Positions 53,067 to 63,000 are shown, counted from the first letter of the stretch. The stretch: DNA of 64,000 bases from Rhizobium sp. G21 (GCF_014158035.1 NZ_JACFXW010000001.1:3450001-3514000), one strand, 5' to 3'. The notes: generated by a model from the sequence alone, not told the origin. Numbers and translations: made by a program.

Positions 53067-54215
53067 ATGGCCGATTTGAGCCGGCGCTACCCCTCGGTGG
53101 CGCATATGAAGGAAGAAGCCCGGACACGCATTCCGGGCTTCGCCTGGGACTATATGACCGGCGGCATCGGCCCGGAAGAGAATGTGCGACGCAATGTCGA
53201 CGATCTCCAGTCGGTGCTGATGACGCCGCGCTATCTGAATGGCGAGGCGGATATTCCGCTGATCTCGACATCGTTGTTCGGCGCGCAATTGGATGCGCCG
53301 TTCGGTGTCGCCCCGATGGGGCTCAACGGCTTGATCTGGCCGGGCTGCGAAAAGCCGATCGCCGATGCGGCCCGCGCCCAAAACATCGTACATGTGCTGT
53401 CGACGCATGCGACGCAATCGCTCGAAGACATGAAGCGGCATTCGGGCGGCAATGGCTGGTTCCAGCTCTATCCGCCCAATGACCCGCAGATGGAGAGCGA
53501 TCTCATCCGCAAGGCGCGCGAGGCGGGCTATCAGACGCTGGTCGTCACCGTCGACATTCCAGCGCCCACGCGGCGCGATCGCGACATCCGCAACGGGCTC
53601 TCGGTGCCGCCGCAGATTACGGCGCGAACGCTGGCGCATGTGCTGGCGCGACCGCGTTGGCTCATGCGGCTCGCCCAGCACGGCATGCCGCATTTCCGTA
53701 ATCTGGAACCTTATGCGCCGACGGGGTTGAGCATCACCCAGCTCGGGACGTTTCTCGGCGAGATCCTCTCGGGCCACATCACTGCCGCCCGGTTCAAGCG
53801 CATTCGCGACCAATGGCCGGGCAAGCTCGTCGTCAAGGGCGTGCTCGATCCCGATGAGGCGGCCGCCTATATGGCCGCCGGCGCCGATGGCGTCATCGTC
53901 TCCAATCATGGCGGACGCCAGCTCGACGCCGCGCCGTCCTCCGCCGCCATGCTGCCCAAGGTCCGGGCGAAGCTCGGGCCGGACGCGCTGGTGATGGTCG
54001 ATGGCGGTGTTCGCTCCGGCCTCGACATCGCCCGGATGATCGCGCTGGGGGCGGATTACGTCTTTCTCGGAAGGCCCTTCCTGTTCGCCGCGACGGTTAG
54101 CGACGACGGGCCGGCGCATCTGATCGACGTGCTGAAACAGGAATTGTTCGGCACGATGCAACAGGTGGGAGCGGCGAGGCTTTCGGATCTTCCCTCCTTT
54201 CTCCATCATATCTGA
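53067..54215 (+). CDS. FMN-dependent alpha-hydroxy-acid oxidase (LldD/GOX family)
   Basis: This TIM-barrel flavoenzyme oxidises L-2-hydroxy acids to 2-oxo acids. The FMN and substrate motifs are PFGVAPMGLNGL, WFQLYPP, TVDIPAPTRRDRD, LVVKGVLDPDEA and the active-site SNHGGRQLDAAPSS (catalytic His and Arg), then VDGGVRSGLDIARMIALGADYVFLGRP. It is 382 aa and cytosolic or membrane-associated. GGAAGG precedes the ATG. The deiminase-like gene ends 17 bases earlier and the FAD dehydrogenase follows by 7. Lactate and mandelate are common family substrates. Confidence 0.92.
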   Translation: MADLSRRYPSVAHMKEEARTRIPGFAWDYMTGGIGPEENVRRNVDDLQSVLMTPRYLNGEADIPLISTSLFGAQLDAPFGVAPMGLNGLIWPGCEKPIADAARAQNIVHVLSTHATQSLEDMKRHSGGNGWFQLYPPNDPQMESDLIRKAREAGYQTLVVTVDIPAPTRRDRDIRNGLSVPPQITARTLAHVLARPRWLMRLAQHGMPHFRNLEPYAPTGLSITQLGTFLGEILSGHITAARFKRIRDQWPGKLVVKGVLDPDEAAAYMAAGADGVIVSNHGGRQLDAAPSSAAMLPKVRAKLGPDALVMVDGGVRSGLDIARMIALGADYVFLGRPFLFAATVSDDGPAHLIDVLKQELFGTMQQVGAARLSDLPSFLHHI

Positions 54216-54222
54216 GACTGTC

Positions 54223-55599
54223 ATGACCCAGCCGTTCGACCCTTTGTTGCAGGATCTTCTCGATGTGCTGGGCGAGGGCGTCGTGTTCAGCGGAGACCAG
54301 ATACCCGGCAAGGCGAAGTCCGACGAAAGCCGCACCGGGCACGCCATGCCTGCGATCTATCTCCGGCCGCGCACGGCGGTGGAGGTGGCGGACGCTTTGC
54401 GGCTCTGCAACGCGGCGCGCCGACCGGTCACCATTCAGGGTGGCATGACTGGTCTTGCCGGCGGCGCCAATCCGGACGGCTGCGACGTGGCGTTGTCGCT
54501 CGATCGCCTGGCCGGTGTCGAGGAGATCGACCGCGACGCCGGCGCGATGACGGTGTGGGCGGGGACGGTGCTGGAGACGGCGCAGAAGGCTGCGGAAGAG
54601 GCCGGTTTTTTGCTGCCGATCGATCTCGGCGCGCGGGGCTCCTGCCAGATTGGCGGCAATCTGGCCAACAATGCCGGCGGCATCCGCGTCATCTCCCACG
54701 GCGTGACGCGCGACAATGTGCTCGGCCTCGAAGCGGTCCTTGCCGATGGAACGGTGATCTCCTCGCTCAACAAGATGCAGAAGAACAATACCGGCTATGA
54801 CCTCAAGCAATTGTTCATCGGCTCGGAAGGCACGCTCGGCGTCATCACCCGCGCCGTTCTGAAGCTCAAGCCGCTCGGCGAGGGCCGTGAAACCTGCCTC
54901 TGCGCGGTCGAGAGTTACGAGGCGGCGGTGTCGCTTCTGCATGCCGCGCGCAAGGGCATGGCGGGCTTGTCGGCGTATGAGGTGATGTGGCGAACCTTTT
55001 TCGATTTCAGCTCCAAGGCGGAAGGGTTACGGTTCTTCGAGGAGACCCCGCCCTTCGTGGTGTTGATCGAGCAGACCGGCGCAGCCTCGATCGAAGCGTT
55101 TCTGGAGGCCTCATTCGAACAGGGCCTGATTGCAGACGCCGTGATCGCGCAATCGGAAAAGCAGAGGCTGGACTTCTGGAAAGTGCGGGAAGGCTATGCG
55201 CTCGACCATCTGCCGGACCTGATCAATTACGATGTCAGCCTGCCGATCGGCGATCTCGACGCGTATGCTCGAGAGGTGACCGACGACATCTTTGCCGCTT
55301 ATCCGGAAGCGCATGTTTCGGTCTTCGGCCATATGGGCGACAGCAACATCCATCTCTGCATCTCCGTCGGCCAAGCCGGCGAGGCCGAGCATAACGCGGT
55401 CGATGGCATCGTCTACGACCATGTTCGCCGCTTCAAGGGCGCAGTCTCGGCCGAACACGGGGTCGGTCGGTTGAAACGCGCCTATCTCGGCCACAGCCGC
55501 AGTCCAGAGGAGATTGCCCTGATGCGCCGCATCAAGGCGGCGCTCGACCCCAACGGAATCCTCAATCCCGGCCGGGTGCTGCCCGGCGGGGAAGAGTGA
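54223..55599 (+). CDS. FAD-linked 2-hydroxyacid dehydrogenase (GlcD/D-2-hydroxyglutarate dehydrogenase family)
   Basis: This is a VAO-fold flavoprotein of 458 aa. The FAD domain is first (AVEVADALRLCNAARRPVTIQGGMTGLAGGANPDG, GGNLANNAGGIRVISHGVTRDNVLGLEAVLADG and GSEGTLGVITRAVLKLKPL). The C-terminal domain has VFGHMGDSNIHLCI with metal-binding His residues, and the terminal SAEHGVGRLKRAYL motif ends LDPNGILNPGR. The family oxidises D-2-hydroxy acids. Together with the preceding FMN enzyme it would cover both enantiomers of one hydroxy acid. Confidence 0.9.
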   Translation: MTQPFDPLLQDLLDVLGEGVVFSGDQIPGKAKSDESRTGHAMPAIYLRPRTAVEVADALRLCNAARRPVTIQGGMTGLAGGANPDGCDVALSLDRLAGVEEIDRDAGAMTVWAGTVLETAQKAAEEAGFLLPIDLGARGSCQIGGNLANNAGGIRVISHGVTRDNVLGLEAVLADGTVISSLNKMQKNNTGYDLKQLFIGSEGTLGVITRAVLKLKPLGEGRETCLCAVESYEAAVSLLHAARKGMAGLSAYEVMWRTFFDFSSKAEGLRFFEETPPFVVLIEQTGAASIEAFLEASFEQGLIADAVIAQSEKQRLDFWKVREGYALDHLPDLINYDVSLPIGDLDAYAREVTDDIFAAYPEAHVSVFGHMGDSNIHLCISVGQAGEAEHNAVDGIVYDHVRRFKGAVSAEHGVGRLKRAYLGHSRSPEEIALMRRIKAALDPNGILNPGRVLPGGEE

Positions 55600-55653
55600 G
55601 CACATCCGTTTGCGCTGCGTTATAAGGGCGCAACCTCGTTTCCGAGGCGCCCC

Positions 55654-56493
55654 CTATTTCGTCAAATCATAGAATTCCTGGCCGAATTGATTGATGATGA
55701 ACGCCTTTGCAGGCTCTGCCTGTTCGATCAGCTTCGCCATGAGCCAGTCCGGAATTTCCAGTTCAACACTGACGTTTTTCCGCTCGTCCACGGCGGCATA
55801 GTGATCGAACGGCTCCGCCCCAATGAAGCTTTCGACTTTCGCCAGAACCGTTTTTGGATCCTTTTTGATCATCGCGAAGGGAAGATAGAGCATCCGGGCT
55901 TCGCCGGCCGACTTATTCCACAGAGCGATACTGTCCTGATAGCGACCACGTGGATTTCGTTCCAGCTTCTCCAGTATCAGTCGCCAATCCTGATCGGTTA
56001 AATTCTTCGTTCTCAGCGTCTTTGCCAGCATGCGTGTCTGCGACGCCAGACGATACAGTGGATCTCGAATCAAGGCTATAAACTTTGCTTCGCTCAACAA
56101 GGTTGTCGCGCGGAGAACTTGGTTTTTATTCATGTCGAGATAGGCGGGAGTTATCTCGCCCGCCACGCGTCCCACTCGGTGAGGGTGCTCGAAAACTCGG
56201 CGATACCACGCTTGCGTCAGAATGTCGTCAGTGATCAGGGATGCATAATATTCCAGATCGATCTTGTATTCATCAAGTTTTGTCCTCTTAAGCAAATTTG
56301 CTGTTCTTTTGTATTGCTTAATGTATATTTCCTTCTTATCGATTTTACGGCTCGGTAAAAGTCGTCCGCTGTCGAAATAGTGGATTTCTTTCACCGGAGG
56401 GAGCCATATGCTGGGGTTTTGCTTCAGCATGTGATACAGCCAGGTTGTCCCGGCTTTTTGCGCTCCGATGCAAATGAAATCAGGCAGAGACAT
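55654..56493 (-). CDS. Sulfotransferase family protein
   Basis: The PAPS-binding sites are clear: the 5'-phosphosulfate loop ICIGAQKAGTTWLYHML at the N-terminus and the 3'-phosphate site FIALIRDPLYRLASQTRML mid-protein. It is 279 aa with no signal or membrane segment. Base composition and codon use are clearly more AT-rich than its neighbours, and it borders an AT-rich non-coding region, suggesting transfer. The acceptor is probably a glycan or lipid, but nothing nearby indicates which. Confidence 0.88.
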   Translation of the reverse strand: MSLPDFICIGAQKAGTTWLYHMLKQNPSIWLPPVKEIHYFDSGRLLPSRKIDKKEIYIKQYKRTANLLKRTKLDEYKIDLEYYASLITDDILTQAWYRRVFEHPHRVGRVAGEITPAYLDMNKNQVLRATTLLSEAKFIALIRDPLYRLASQTRMLAKTLRTKNLTDQDWRLILEKLERNPRGRYQDSIALWNKSAGEARMLYLPFAMIKKDPKTVLAKVESFIGAEPFDHYAAVDERKNVSVELEIPDWLMAKLIEQAEPAKAFIINQFGQEFYDLTK

Positions 56494-57135
56494 TCAATTT
56501 CCTCATCGACACTAGCAATCAAGGAAAACAGTTGATTCATTTGACAAGTCGGTCAACAGAAAAATTTATAATCACATAAACAAAAGTAAAAATGTGAGAA
56601 TTTTGATTTTATTTATGATTTGAAGGCGATATTTCAAATTTTTGAACGTACTGATATTGATGATAGACTAAACTTGATATATTCAGCGAAAATATTTATT
56701 TATCTATAGAATTTATATCGTAAAATATAGGATTAATCCGTTTTTATGTTGTTGCCGAATTTTTTTGTATCTGGTGCTTTGATCGAGTTTTTATCCACTC
56801 GGTACTTAGTAAGTAAATCCTAGCTTCAAATGTAATGTATCTGAAGGCAGGGCGTGCTGTCCTCTGGAGAAATCGAATTTGGATTTCGCCAGATGTTTCG
56901 GTCACGGGTCTGCTCGCTGTATCCAGCTCGTGGAAAACACGAATAAAAGCGTTTCGGCTCGGAATGGTTGCTCTTGCTATGAGGGTGCAAGGTGAAATGA
57001 GCGCTTTATGCGCGTAGAGATGCGAGATGGAAATCGCCCGTGATTCGCGGACGCCAAGAGAGTGCGCTCCTTGCTTCAGTAGCCGGGAGCAGAAGCGTTT
57101 CGCAGAGTTGCAGCAAAAAAAAAGTAAGTCGCTGA
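56494..57135. other. AT-rich non-coding islet
   Basis: About 640 bases without a convincing gene, much richer in A and T than the rest of the window, especially 56520-56830. I see no transposase, integrase, tRNA or clear terminal repeats. A run of ten A residues at 57115-57124 lies just after the phosphodiesterase gene and reads as a T10 tract on its strand, so it may assist termination. Short open frames inside do not resemble known proteins. Confidence 0.6.
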
Positions 57136-57942
57136 TCAGTGCCAGTCGTCGCGCTCTGCTTCGACCGGCATTCGCGCCGGGCGGCGGTCGAGGAAGGCGT
57201 CGTTGTGGATGATCGTCTGTTCTTCGCTCAGATGCACCACGGCATAGGCCGGCGGCTCGTCGCTATAGACGGTTTCCACCGATCCGCCGACCAGCGGTAG
57301 TTGATGATTGGTCGAGGGCAGGGCGGAATAGCCGATGCCGCGCCAGACGCCGGAGACGGCGCGATGGCCATGGCCGAAGAAAATATGCCTGACATCATAA
57401 CCCGAGAGGATCTCGGCGAAATCCTCGGGATCGTCGAGCATGATCTTGTCCATCAGCGGGTGGGCGATCCCGAAGGGCGGATGATGCATGAAGATATAGA
57501 CCGGCTTGCCGTCGGCCGCATCCAGCTGCTCGGCCAGCCATTCGCGCCGCGCCGGGCAATAAAGGCCGGCCGACGAGGGCGGTCCCTTGAGCGTGTCGAG
57601 GAACAGAAGCGTGCGGCCATCGGCATCGAAGGCGAACTGGACGAAGCCGTTGTCGTCAACGGGGCGGTCGGTGAAGACGGCGCGGAAATTCGCCCTGTCG
57701 TCATGGTTTCCGAGAATGAGATGGCAGGGCAGCGGCAAACGCGCCAGCCGCTCCTTGAGCCGTTGATAGGCGGCGGCGTCGCCCTTGTCGGTGAGATCGC
57801 CGGTGATGGCGACGAAAGTCGCATCGGCGTGATGCGCCTGGATATCGGCGAGACAGGCCTCGAAACGTTCGAAGGGATCGAGACCCCAGAGCGCGCCTCC
57901 CTCGGGGAGGAGATGAAGATCGGTGACGTGGATGAACTTCAT
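57136..57942 (-). CDS. Metallophosphodiesterase, GpdQ/CpdA-like
   Basis: A binuclear metallophosphoesterase of 268 aa. The ligands are in IHVTDLHLLPEG (DxH), ITGDLTDKGD (GDLTD), LILGNHDDRANF (GNHDD), FMHHPPFG and FFGHGHRAVSG (GHxH). The GTPLGLDPFER-like opening (ALWGLDPFERFEACLADI) and HHPP motif fit glycerophosphodiesterase GpdQ and 3',5'-cAMP phosphodiesterase CpdA. No signal peptide. It is single, next to the AT-rich islet. Glycerophosphodiesters are the first guess for substrate. Confidence 0.86.
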   Translation of the reverse strand: MKFIHVTDLHLLPEGGALWGLDPFERFEACLADIQAHHADATFVAITGDLTDKGDAAAYQRLKERLARLPLPCHLILGNHDDRANFRAVFTDRPVDDNGFVQFAFDADGRTLLFLDTLKGPPSSAGLYCPARREWLAEQLDAADGKPVYIFMHHPPFGIAHPLMDKIMLDDPEDFAEILSGYDVRHIFFGHGHRAVSGVWRGIGYSALPSTNHQLPLVGGSVETVYSDEPPAYAVVHLSEEQTIIHNDAFLDRRPARMPVEAERDDWH

Positions 57943-58058
57943 GTGCGGCTCCCGTGTCAGGCTTGCGTGTGGGGTAGCGGATGGAGGCGTCAGGGATATG
58001 ACAGGCGGAGCTGGCTCAGATTTGCGGGCGCGCGAGGCCCCTCATCCGCGACGGATGC

Positions 58059-59416
58059 TTACCTCCACTCCCTCCACGCGGCGTCCAAGGCGTTCTTCAG
58101 CGTCTTCGCCATGAAGTCCACCTCCTCCTCGGTGATGATCAGCGGCGGCGAGGCCAGCATGCGGTCGCCGGTGGCGCGCAGGATCAGGCCGTTTTCGACG
58201 CAGTGATTGCGCACCCAGGTGCCGATCGCGTCGGGCTTTTCGAAACGTTCGCGGGTCTTTTTGTCCTTGGCCATCTGCAGGCCGGCCATCAGGCCGACGG
58301 CCTGGGTCTCGCCGACGAGATCGTGATCCGTGAAAGCATGCCACGCCTTGGCGAAATAGGGGCCGATATCGTCGCGCACGCGCTCGACCAGCTTTTCCTC
58401 TTCGATGATGCGTAGATTTTCAAGCGCGGCGACGGCGCAGACCGGATGGCCGGAATAAGTGTAGCCGTGGTTGAAGTCCGTCTGCATGATGACATTGGCG
58501 ACGCGGTCGCTGACGAGGACGCCGCCGACGGGCAGGTAGCCCGACGACAGGCCCTTGGCGACCGGGGCCATATCCGGCTCGAAGCCGAAATGCTGGTGGC
58601 CGAACCAGCGGCCGGTGCGGCCGAAGCCGCAGATGACTTCATCGGCCACCAGCAGAATGTCGCGCTCCTTGCATATCCGGGCGATTTCGGGCCAGTAGGT
58701 CGAGGGCGGAACGATCACGCCGCCGGCGCCCTGGATCGGCTCCGCCACGAAAGCGGCGACGTTTTCCGCGCCGAGTTCGTCGAGCTTGGCTTCGAGTTCG
58801 CGGGCGACCGTCACGCCGAATTCTTCCGGCGTGAGTTCGCCGCCCTCCGCATACCAGTAAGGCTGGCCGATGTGATGGATCTTCTCGATCGGCAGCGAGC
58901 CTTGTTCATGCATGTATTTCATGCCGCCGAGGCTGGCGCCGGCGACGGTCGAGCCGTGATAGCCGTTGCGGCGGGAGATGAAATGGGTCTTTTCCGGCTT
59001 GCCGAGCGCCCCCAATAGACGCGCGCCATGCGGAACCAGGTGTCTGTGGCTTCCGAGCCGGAATTGGTGAAGAAGACATGGTTGATATTGGCGCCGGCAT
59101 GGGCCGTCACCTTCTGGGCGAGCAGCGCCGTCGGCGGCGTCGTGGTGCCGAAGAAAGTGTTGTAATAGGGCAGTTCGTCCATCTGCGCCCGCACGGCCTC
59201 GGCGATCTCGTTGCGGCCATAGCCGATATTGACGCACCACAGGCCGGCGAAGGCGTCGAGATAGCGCTTGCCGTTGGTGTCGATGATGGTCGATCCCTCG
59301 CCGCGGGCGATCACGCGGGAGCCGGCTTCGTTCAGCTTCTTCATATCCGAGAAGGGATGAATATGATGGGCGGCGTCGATGGCGGCGATGTTGGAGAGCG
59401 CGGCGGTCCTGGTCAT
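58059..59416 (-). CDS. Class III aminotransferase (aspartate aminotransferase family, putrescine/omega-amino type), apparent frameshift
   Basis: This fold-type I PLP enzyme probably transfers an omega-amino group to pyruvate. Key parts are YLDAFAGLWCVNIGYGRNEIAEAV, FTNSGSEATDTWFRMARVYW (PLP phosphate site), ADEVICGFGRTGRWFG, and PVAKGLSSGYLPVGG with the Schiff-base Lys. The frame breaks at C5 59009-59013 (G5 in the coding strand). One extra G gives ARVYWGALGKPEKTHFISRR and a continuous 452 aa. Divergent from it lies a glutamine-synthetase-like ligase, a pairing seen in polyamine catabolism, so putrescine or GABA are candidate donors. Confidence 0.87.
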
Positions 59417-59611
59417 GTCATTCCCCCTTGCCGCAGAAAGCCCTCCCGGCTCCGGAGGGATGCAAGGCGGGGGCGCGCGGCGGTTTTGCCTGATTGAAAG
59501 GCGACGTGTTATCAGCTACCAAATTGGCCTGACTTCCCGATTTTGGCAAGAGATCAACGGCTTTTTGCCCGTTTCGCCAGACAAACCTGCTCAGCGAGGC
59601 CCAAACTCATC

Positions 59612-60969
59612 ATGACATCATCGAGACCGGACGCCGGCATTTCGAACCCCGCGACGCCGCCGCGCATTGAAATCCTCCTGGTCGACATGAATGGCCGCCT
59701 GCGCGGCAAGCAGATCCCGATCGAGGCCGAGGACAAGGTCTGGAAGGGCGCCGTGCGGCTGCCCGCCTCCACGCAATCGCTCGACATCTGGGGCGACGAC
59801 AATGACGATCTGACCCAGATTTCGCTGACGCTCGGCGATCCCGACGGCGCCGTCATCGCCGACCGCGCCAGCCATCGGCCCATGCCCTGGGCGCCCATGG
59901 GATCGAGCCAGACGCTCGCCACCATGCACACGCTCGCGGGCGCGCCGCATTTCTGCGATCCGCGCGCCAAGCTCGCCGCGATCCTCGAACGCTTCAAGGA
60001 GAAGGGGCTGACGCCGGTTGTGGCGACCGAGCTCGAATTCTACGTGATGGAGGGATCGAGCCGCGAAACCGGCGTGCCCATGCCGCCGTCGATCCTCACC
60101 TGCAAGGGCGTTCCCAACGGCTTCCAGCTTTATGAGATGGACGCGGTCGACAGCATGCAGCCCTATCTCGATCTCGTGCGCGCCTATTGCGCCGAGATGG
60201 GCCTGCCGGCCGACGCAACCACGGCGGAATTCGGGGCCGGCCAGTATGAGATCAATCTCAACCACAAGGCCGACGCCATGGCGGCCGCCGACGACTGCAT
60301 CTATCTGAAGCGCGTGGTCGAGCAGGCGGCGCGCAAACTGGGGCTGAAATCCACCTGCATGGCCAAGCCCTATTCCGATCAGGCCGGCTCCGGCCTGCAT
60401 GTGCATGCGAGCCTGATCGACAAGGACGGCCGCAATGTGCTGGACGCCAAGGGGGCGAGCCGACGCTGCTCAAATCCGTGACCGCCGGCATGCTGAAGAC
60501 CATGCGCGAGAGCCAGTTGCTGTTTGCGCCCTTCGCCAATTCCTATCGCCGCTTCCAGCCCAGTTCGTTTGCGCCGGTCGATATCGACTGGGGCTTCAGT
60601 CATCGCGGCACGGCGGTGCGCATTCCGGAAAAGGATGGCCCCGGCGCGCGCGTCGAACATCGGGTCGCCGGCGCCGACGCCAATCCGTATTTTCTGCTGA
60701 CGGCCATTCTCGGCGGCATGTTGCTGGGTCTGGACGAGACGCTAGATCCCGGCCCGGCCACCTCGCCGGAGGGCGGCCCCGACAATCCCGAGCGGCTGAC
60801 GCATGACTTCCTGACCGCGGTCGAGGCTTTCGCATCCTCCGCCTTCATCGGCGACATTCTCGGCCGCGACTATCAGAAGCTCTACGCCGACACCAAGCGC
60901 AAGGAAGCGCTCACCTTTCTTCGCACCGTCTCCGACTTTGACTACCGCACTTATCTTCCACGGATCTGA
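59612..60969 (+). CDS. Glutamine synthetase family ligase (PuuA-like), apparent frameshift
   Basis: Such ligases couple glutamate to ammonia or an amine. The sequence shows RIEILLVDMNGRLRGKQIPIE, VATELEFYVMEG, TAEFGAGQYEINLNH, GSGLHVHASLID (substrate and metal His), and the ATP/phosphate part RFQPSSFAPVDIDWGFSHRGTAVRIPEKD. The frame stops at 60479 because of G5 at 60451-60455; with six G residues it reads AKGGEPTLLKSVTAGM and runs to 60969, about 452 aa. The missing Tyr/adenylation loop and the context suggest gamma-glutamyl-polyamine synthesis rather than the housekeeping GS. Confidence 0.87.
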
Positions 60970-60995
60970 GAGGCCTGAGCCCCGATCTTTTTCAG

Positions 60996-61014
60996 GCGCG
61001 CGCTTCCCGCGCGC
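60996..61014 (+). terminator. Possible hairpin after the glutamine synthetase gene
   Basis: A GC-only 7-bp stem (GCGCGCG / CGCGCGC, 5-base loop) lies 26 bases after the ligase stop. The T-run after it is poor, so it may be only a stabilising hairpin. Confidence 0.4.
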
Positions 61015-61077
61015 GTCTATGGTTTTGGCGGAGATCTGCTAAGCCTAACCCGATACAGCCAGCCTTCGGAGTCGCTC

Positions 61078-62745
61078 ATGTCCGGCATCACCCCCATCCT
61101 GATCGAAAACGCGTCCGTCCTGACCATGGATCCGGCCAATCCGCGCGCGGAAGCGGTCTATGTCGCCGACGGCAAGATCGCCGGCGTCGGGTCGAACGCC
61201 GAGATGCGGGCTCTGGCGGATGAGAGCGCCCGTGTCATCGACGCCGGCGGCAACACGCTGACGCCGGGTCTGTCGGAAAATCACCTGCATCTGTTCTCGG
61301 GCGCGGCGGAACTCGACCATCTGCAGCTCGTCGGCGTCGAGGGCTTCGAGGCGCTCAAGGAAAAGGCGCTCGCTTATGGCGCCGCCATGCCCGACGAGGC
61401 GGTGCTCTATGGCCAGGGCGCCAATTACACCATTCTCGGCGACGAGCGCATGACGCGGCATCACCTCGACCGGATCTTTCCGGATCGTCCCTTTGCCGTC
61501 TTCGCCCATGATCATCACACTGTCTGGGCCAACACCAAGGCGCTGGAATTCGGCGGCTTGCTGCATGGTCTCAAGGTTCGTCCGGGCAATGAAGTGGTGA
61601 TGGGCGAGGACGGGCTTGCGACCGGCGAATTGCGGGAGATGGAAGCCTTTGGACCGCTCCTGCGCGCGTCGGGCTTCGAGCGCTACCGGCTGGGTCTCGC
61701 CACCGGCGGCGAGCCCGATCCGTATCCTGAAGAAGACGAGTTCGAAACGGACATCGTCGTGATGCGGCGTGGGCTCGACTACTGCGCCCGCCACGGCTTC
61801 ACCTCGCTGCAATGCATGGACGGCAATCTCTACCAGTTGCAACTGCTGGCCGAGATCGAGAAGCGCGACGGCTTCCTGCCGCTGCGCGTGCGCATTCCCT
61901 TCCACTACAAGAGCTTCATGGACCTGCCGATGCTCGAAAAGGCGTCGGCGATGGCGCAAGCCTATAACTCCGATTTCCTGTCCTCCGGCACGGTCAAGCT
62001 GTTCCATGACGGGGTCATTGACAGCTGGACGGCGGTGATGATCGAGCCCTACGCCGACAAGCCCGACGGCTATGGCGAGAGCCTGTTCGAGCCCGAGCAG
62101 TTCCGCGACGTGGTGATCGAGGCCGATCGACGGGGCCTGCAGATCGCCGTGCACGCCATCGGCGACGGCGCCGTGCGCGCGGTGCTCGACGCCTATCAGG
62201 CGGCGCGGGAGGCCAATGGTCCCCGCGACAGTCGCCACCGCATCGAGCATATCGAAGTGATCCATCCCGACGACATCGACAGGTTCAAGGAACTGGGCGT
62301 CATCGCCTCCATGCAGCCGGCGCATGCGCCCGGCGTGATGTCGCTGTCGCTCGAGCCGACGATTTCGATGATCGGCCGGGACCGTTGGCGCTATTCCTAC
62401 GCCTGGCGGACGATCAAGGACGCGGGCGCCCATATCCCCTTCGCCTCGGATTGGCCGGTGTCGCCGATCGATCCGATGTATTCGGTCCAGGCGGCGCTGA
62501 CGCGCAAGACATGGCAGGACGGCGATCCCGACCAGCGCTTCACGCTCGAGGAGGCGCTGGCCGCCTATACCGCCGAAGGCGCCTATGCGGAATTCAGCGA
62601 GGATCGCAAAGGTATGATCAAGCCGGGCTATTTCGCCGATCTCACACTGCTCGACGCCGATCTGGAGGCGCGAGATCCCGAGGCTATCCATGGCGTTACG
62701 CCGTCGCTGGTCGTCTGCGGCGGCCGCGTGACCTACGAGGCCTGA
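61078..62745 (+). CDS. YtcJ-like metal-dependent amidohydrolase
   Basis: The protein is 555 aa in the amidohydrolase superfamily: GNTLTPGLSENHLHLFSG (HxH), QIAVHAIGDGAVRAVLDAY, HRIEHIEVI and the late metal Asp in PFASDWPVSPIDPMYSVQAALTR. TYTAEGAYAE and KGMIKPGYFADLTLLDAD are typical YtcJ C-terminal pieces. Family members include N-substituted formamide deformylases and exoenzymes, so an amide is the likely substrate class. It lies between the ligase and an ABC operon, co-directional with both. Confidence 0.9.
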   Translation: MSGITPILIENASVLTMDPANPRAEAVYVADGKIAGVGSNAEMRALADESARVIDAGGNTLTPGLSENHLHLFSGAAELDHLQLVGVEGFEALKEKALAYGAAMPDEAVLYGQGANYTILGDERMTRHHLDRIFPDRPFAVFAHDHHTVWANTKALEFGGLLHGLKVRPGNEVVMGEDGLATGELREMEAFGPLLRASGFERYRLGLATGGEPDPYPEEDEFETDIVVMRRGLDYCARHGFTSLQCMDGNLYQLQLLAEIEKRDGFLPLRVRIPFHYKSFMDLPMLEKASAMAQAYNSDFLSSGTVKLFHDGVIDSWTAVMIEPYADKPDGYGESLFEPEQFRDVVIEADRRGLQIAVHAIGDGAVRAVLDAYQAAREANGPRDSRHRIEHIEVIHPDDIDRFKELGVIASMQPAHAPGVMSLSLEPTISMIGRDRWRYSYAWRTIKDAGAHIPFASDWPVSPIDPMYSVQAALTRKTWQDGDPDQRFTLEEALAAYTAEGAYAEFSEDRKGMIKPGYFADLTLLDADLEARDPEAIHGVTPSLVVCGGRVTYEA

Positions 62746-62955
62746 CGCCACCGCAAACCGTTCGGCGTCTCAGGCTAAAAAATTTTAGGTCCGGGACGCC
62801 GAAAACAGAGTTGTCAATTTCGTTTCGCTGTGGTCAGTTAATCGGGCGGTCGCTGAAATCAGCATTTCAAAAATTGAGAAAAAACAAAGCGATCCGGGGA
62901 ACATCTACATGCCGACGCCTCTTCGACGAGGCTCGAGGCATGGGCGGAGAGCATC

Positions 62956-63000
62956 ATGACGATGCGCACCGAAACCTGGGATGTGAGTCAGAATGAGTGA
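62956..63000 (+). CDS. Possible 14-residue leader peptide overlapping the ABC ATPase start
   Basis: The frame [14 protein letters not shown] has GGAG 7 bases before its ATG. It ends at 63000, inside the first codons of the ATPase gene (ATG at 62993), which lacks its own clear ribosome site. This arrangement suggests translational coupling of the ATPase to a leader. The call is speculative because short frames occur by chance. The preceding 62746-62955 holds only an inverted repeat, TTCGGCGTC / GACGCCGAA, at 62761-62803. Confidence 0.35.
   Translation: MTMRTETWDVSQNE

Noticed and set aside
57115..57124. Second ten-A run as a slippage site
   Set aside because: It lies outside any gene; on the minus strand it is simply a T tract after the phosphodiesterase stop.
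56835..57212. Two 60-residue open frames in the AT-rich islet
   Set aside because: They have no ribosome sites or similarity, and one runs into the phosphodiesterase gene on the opposite strand.
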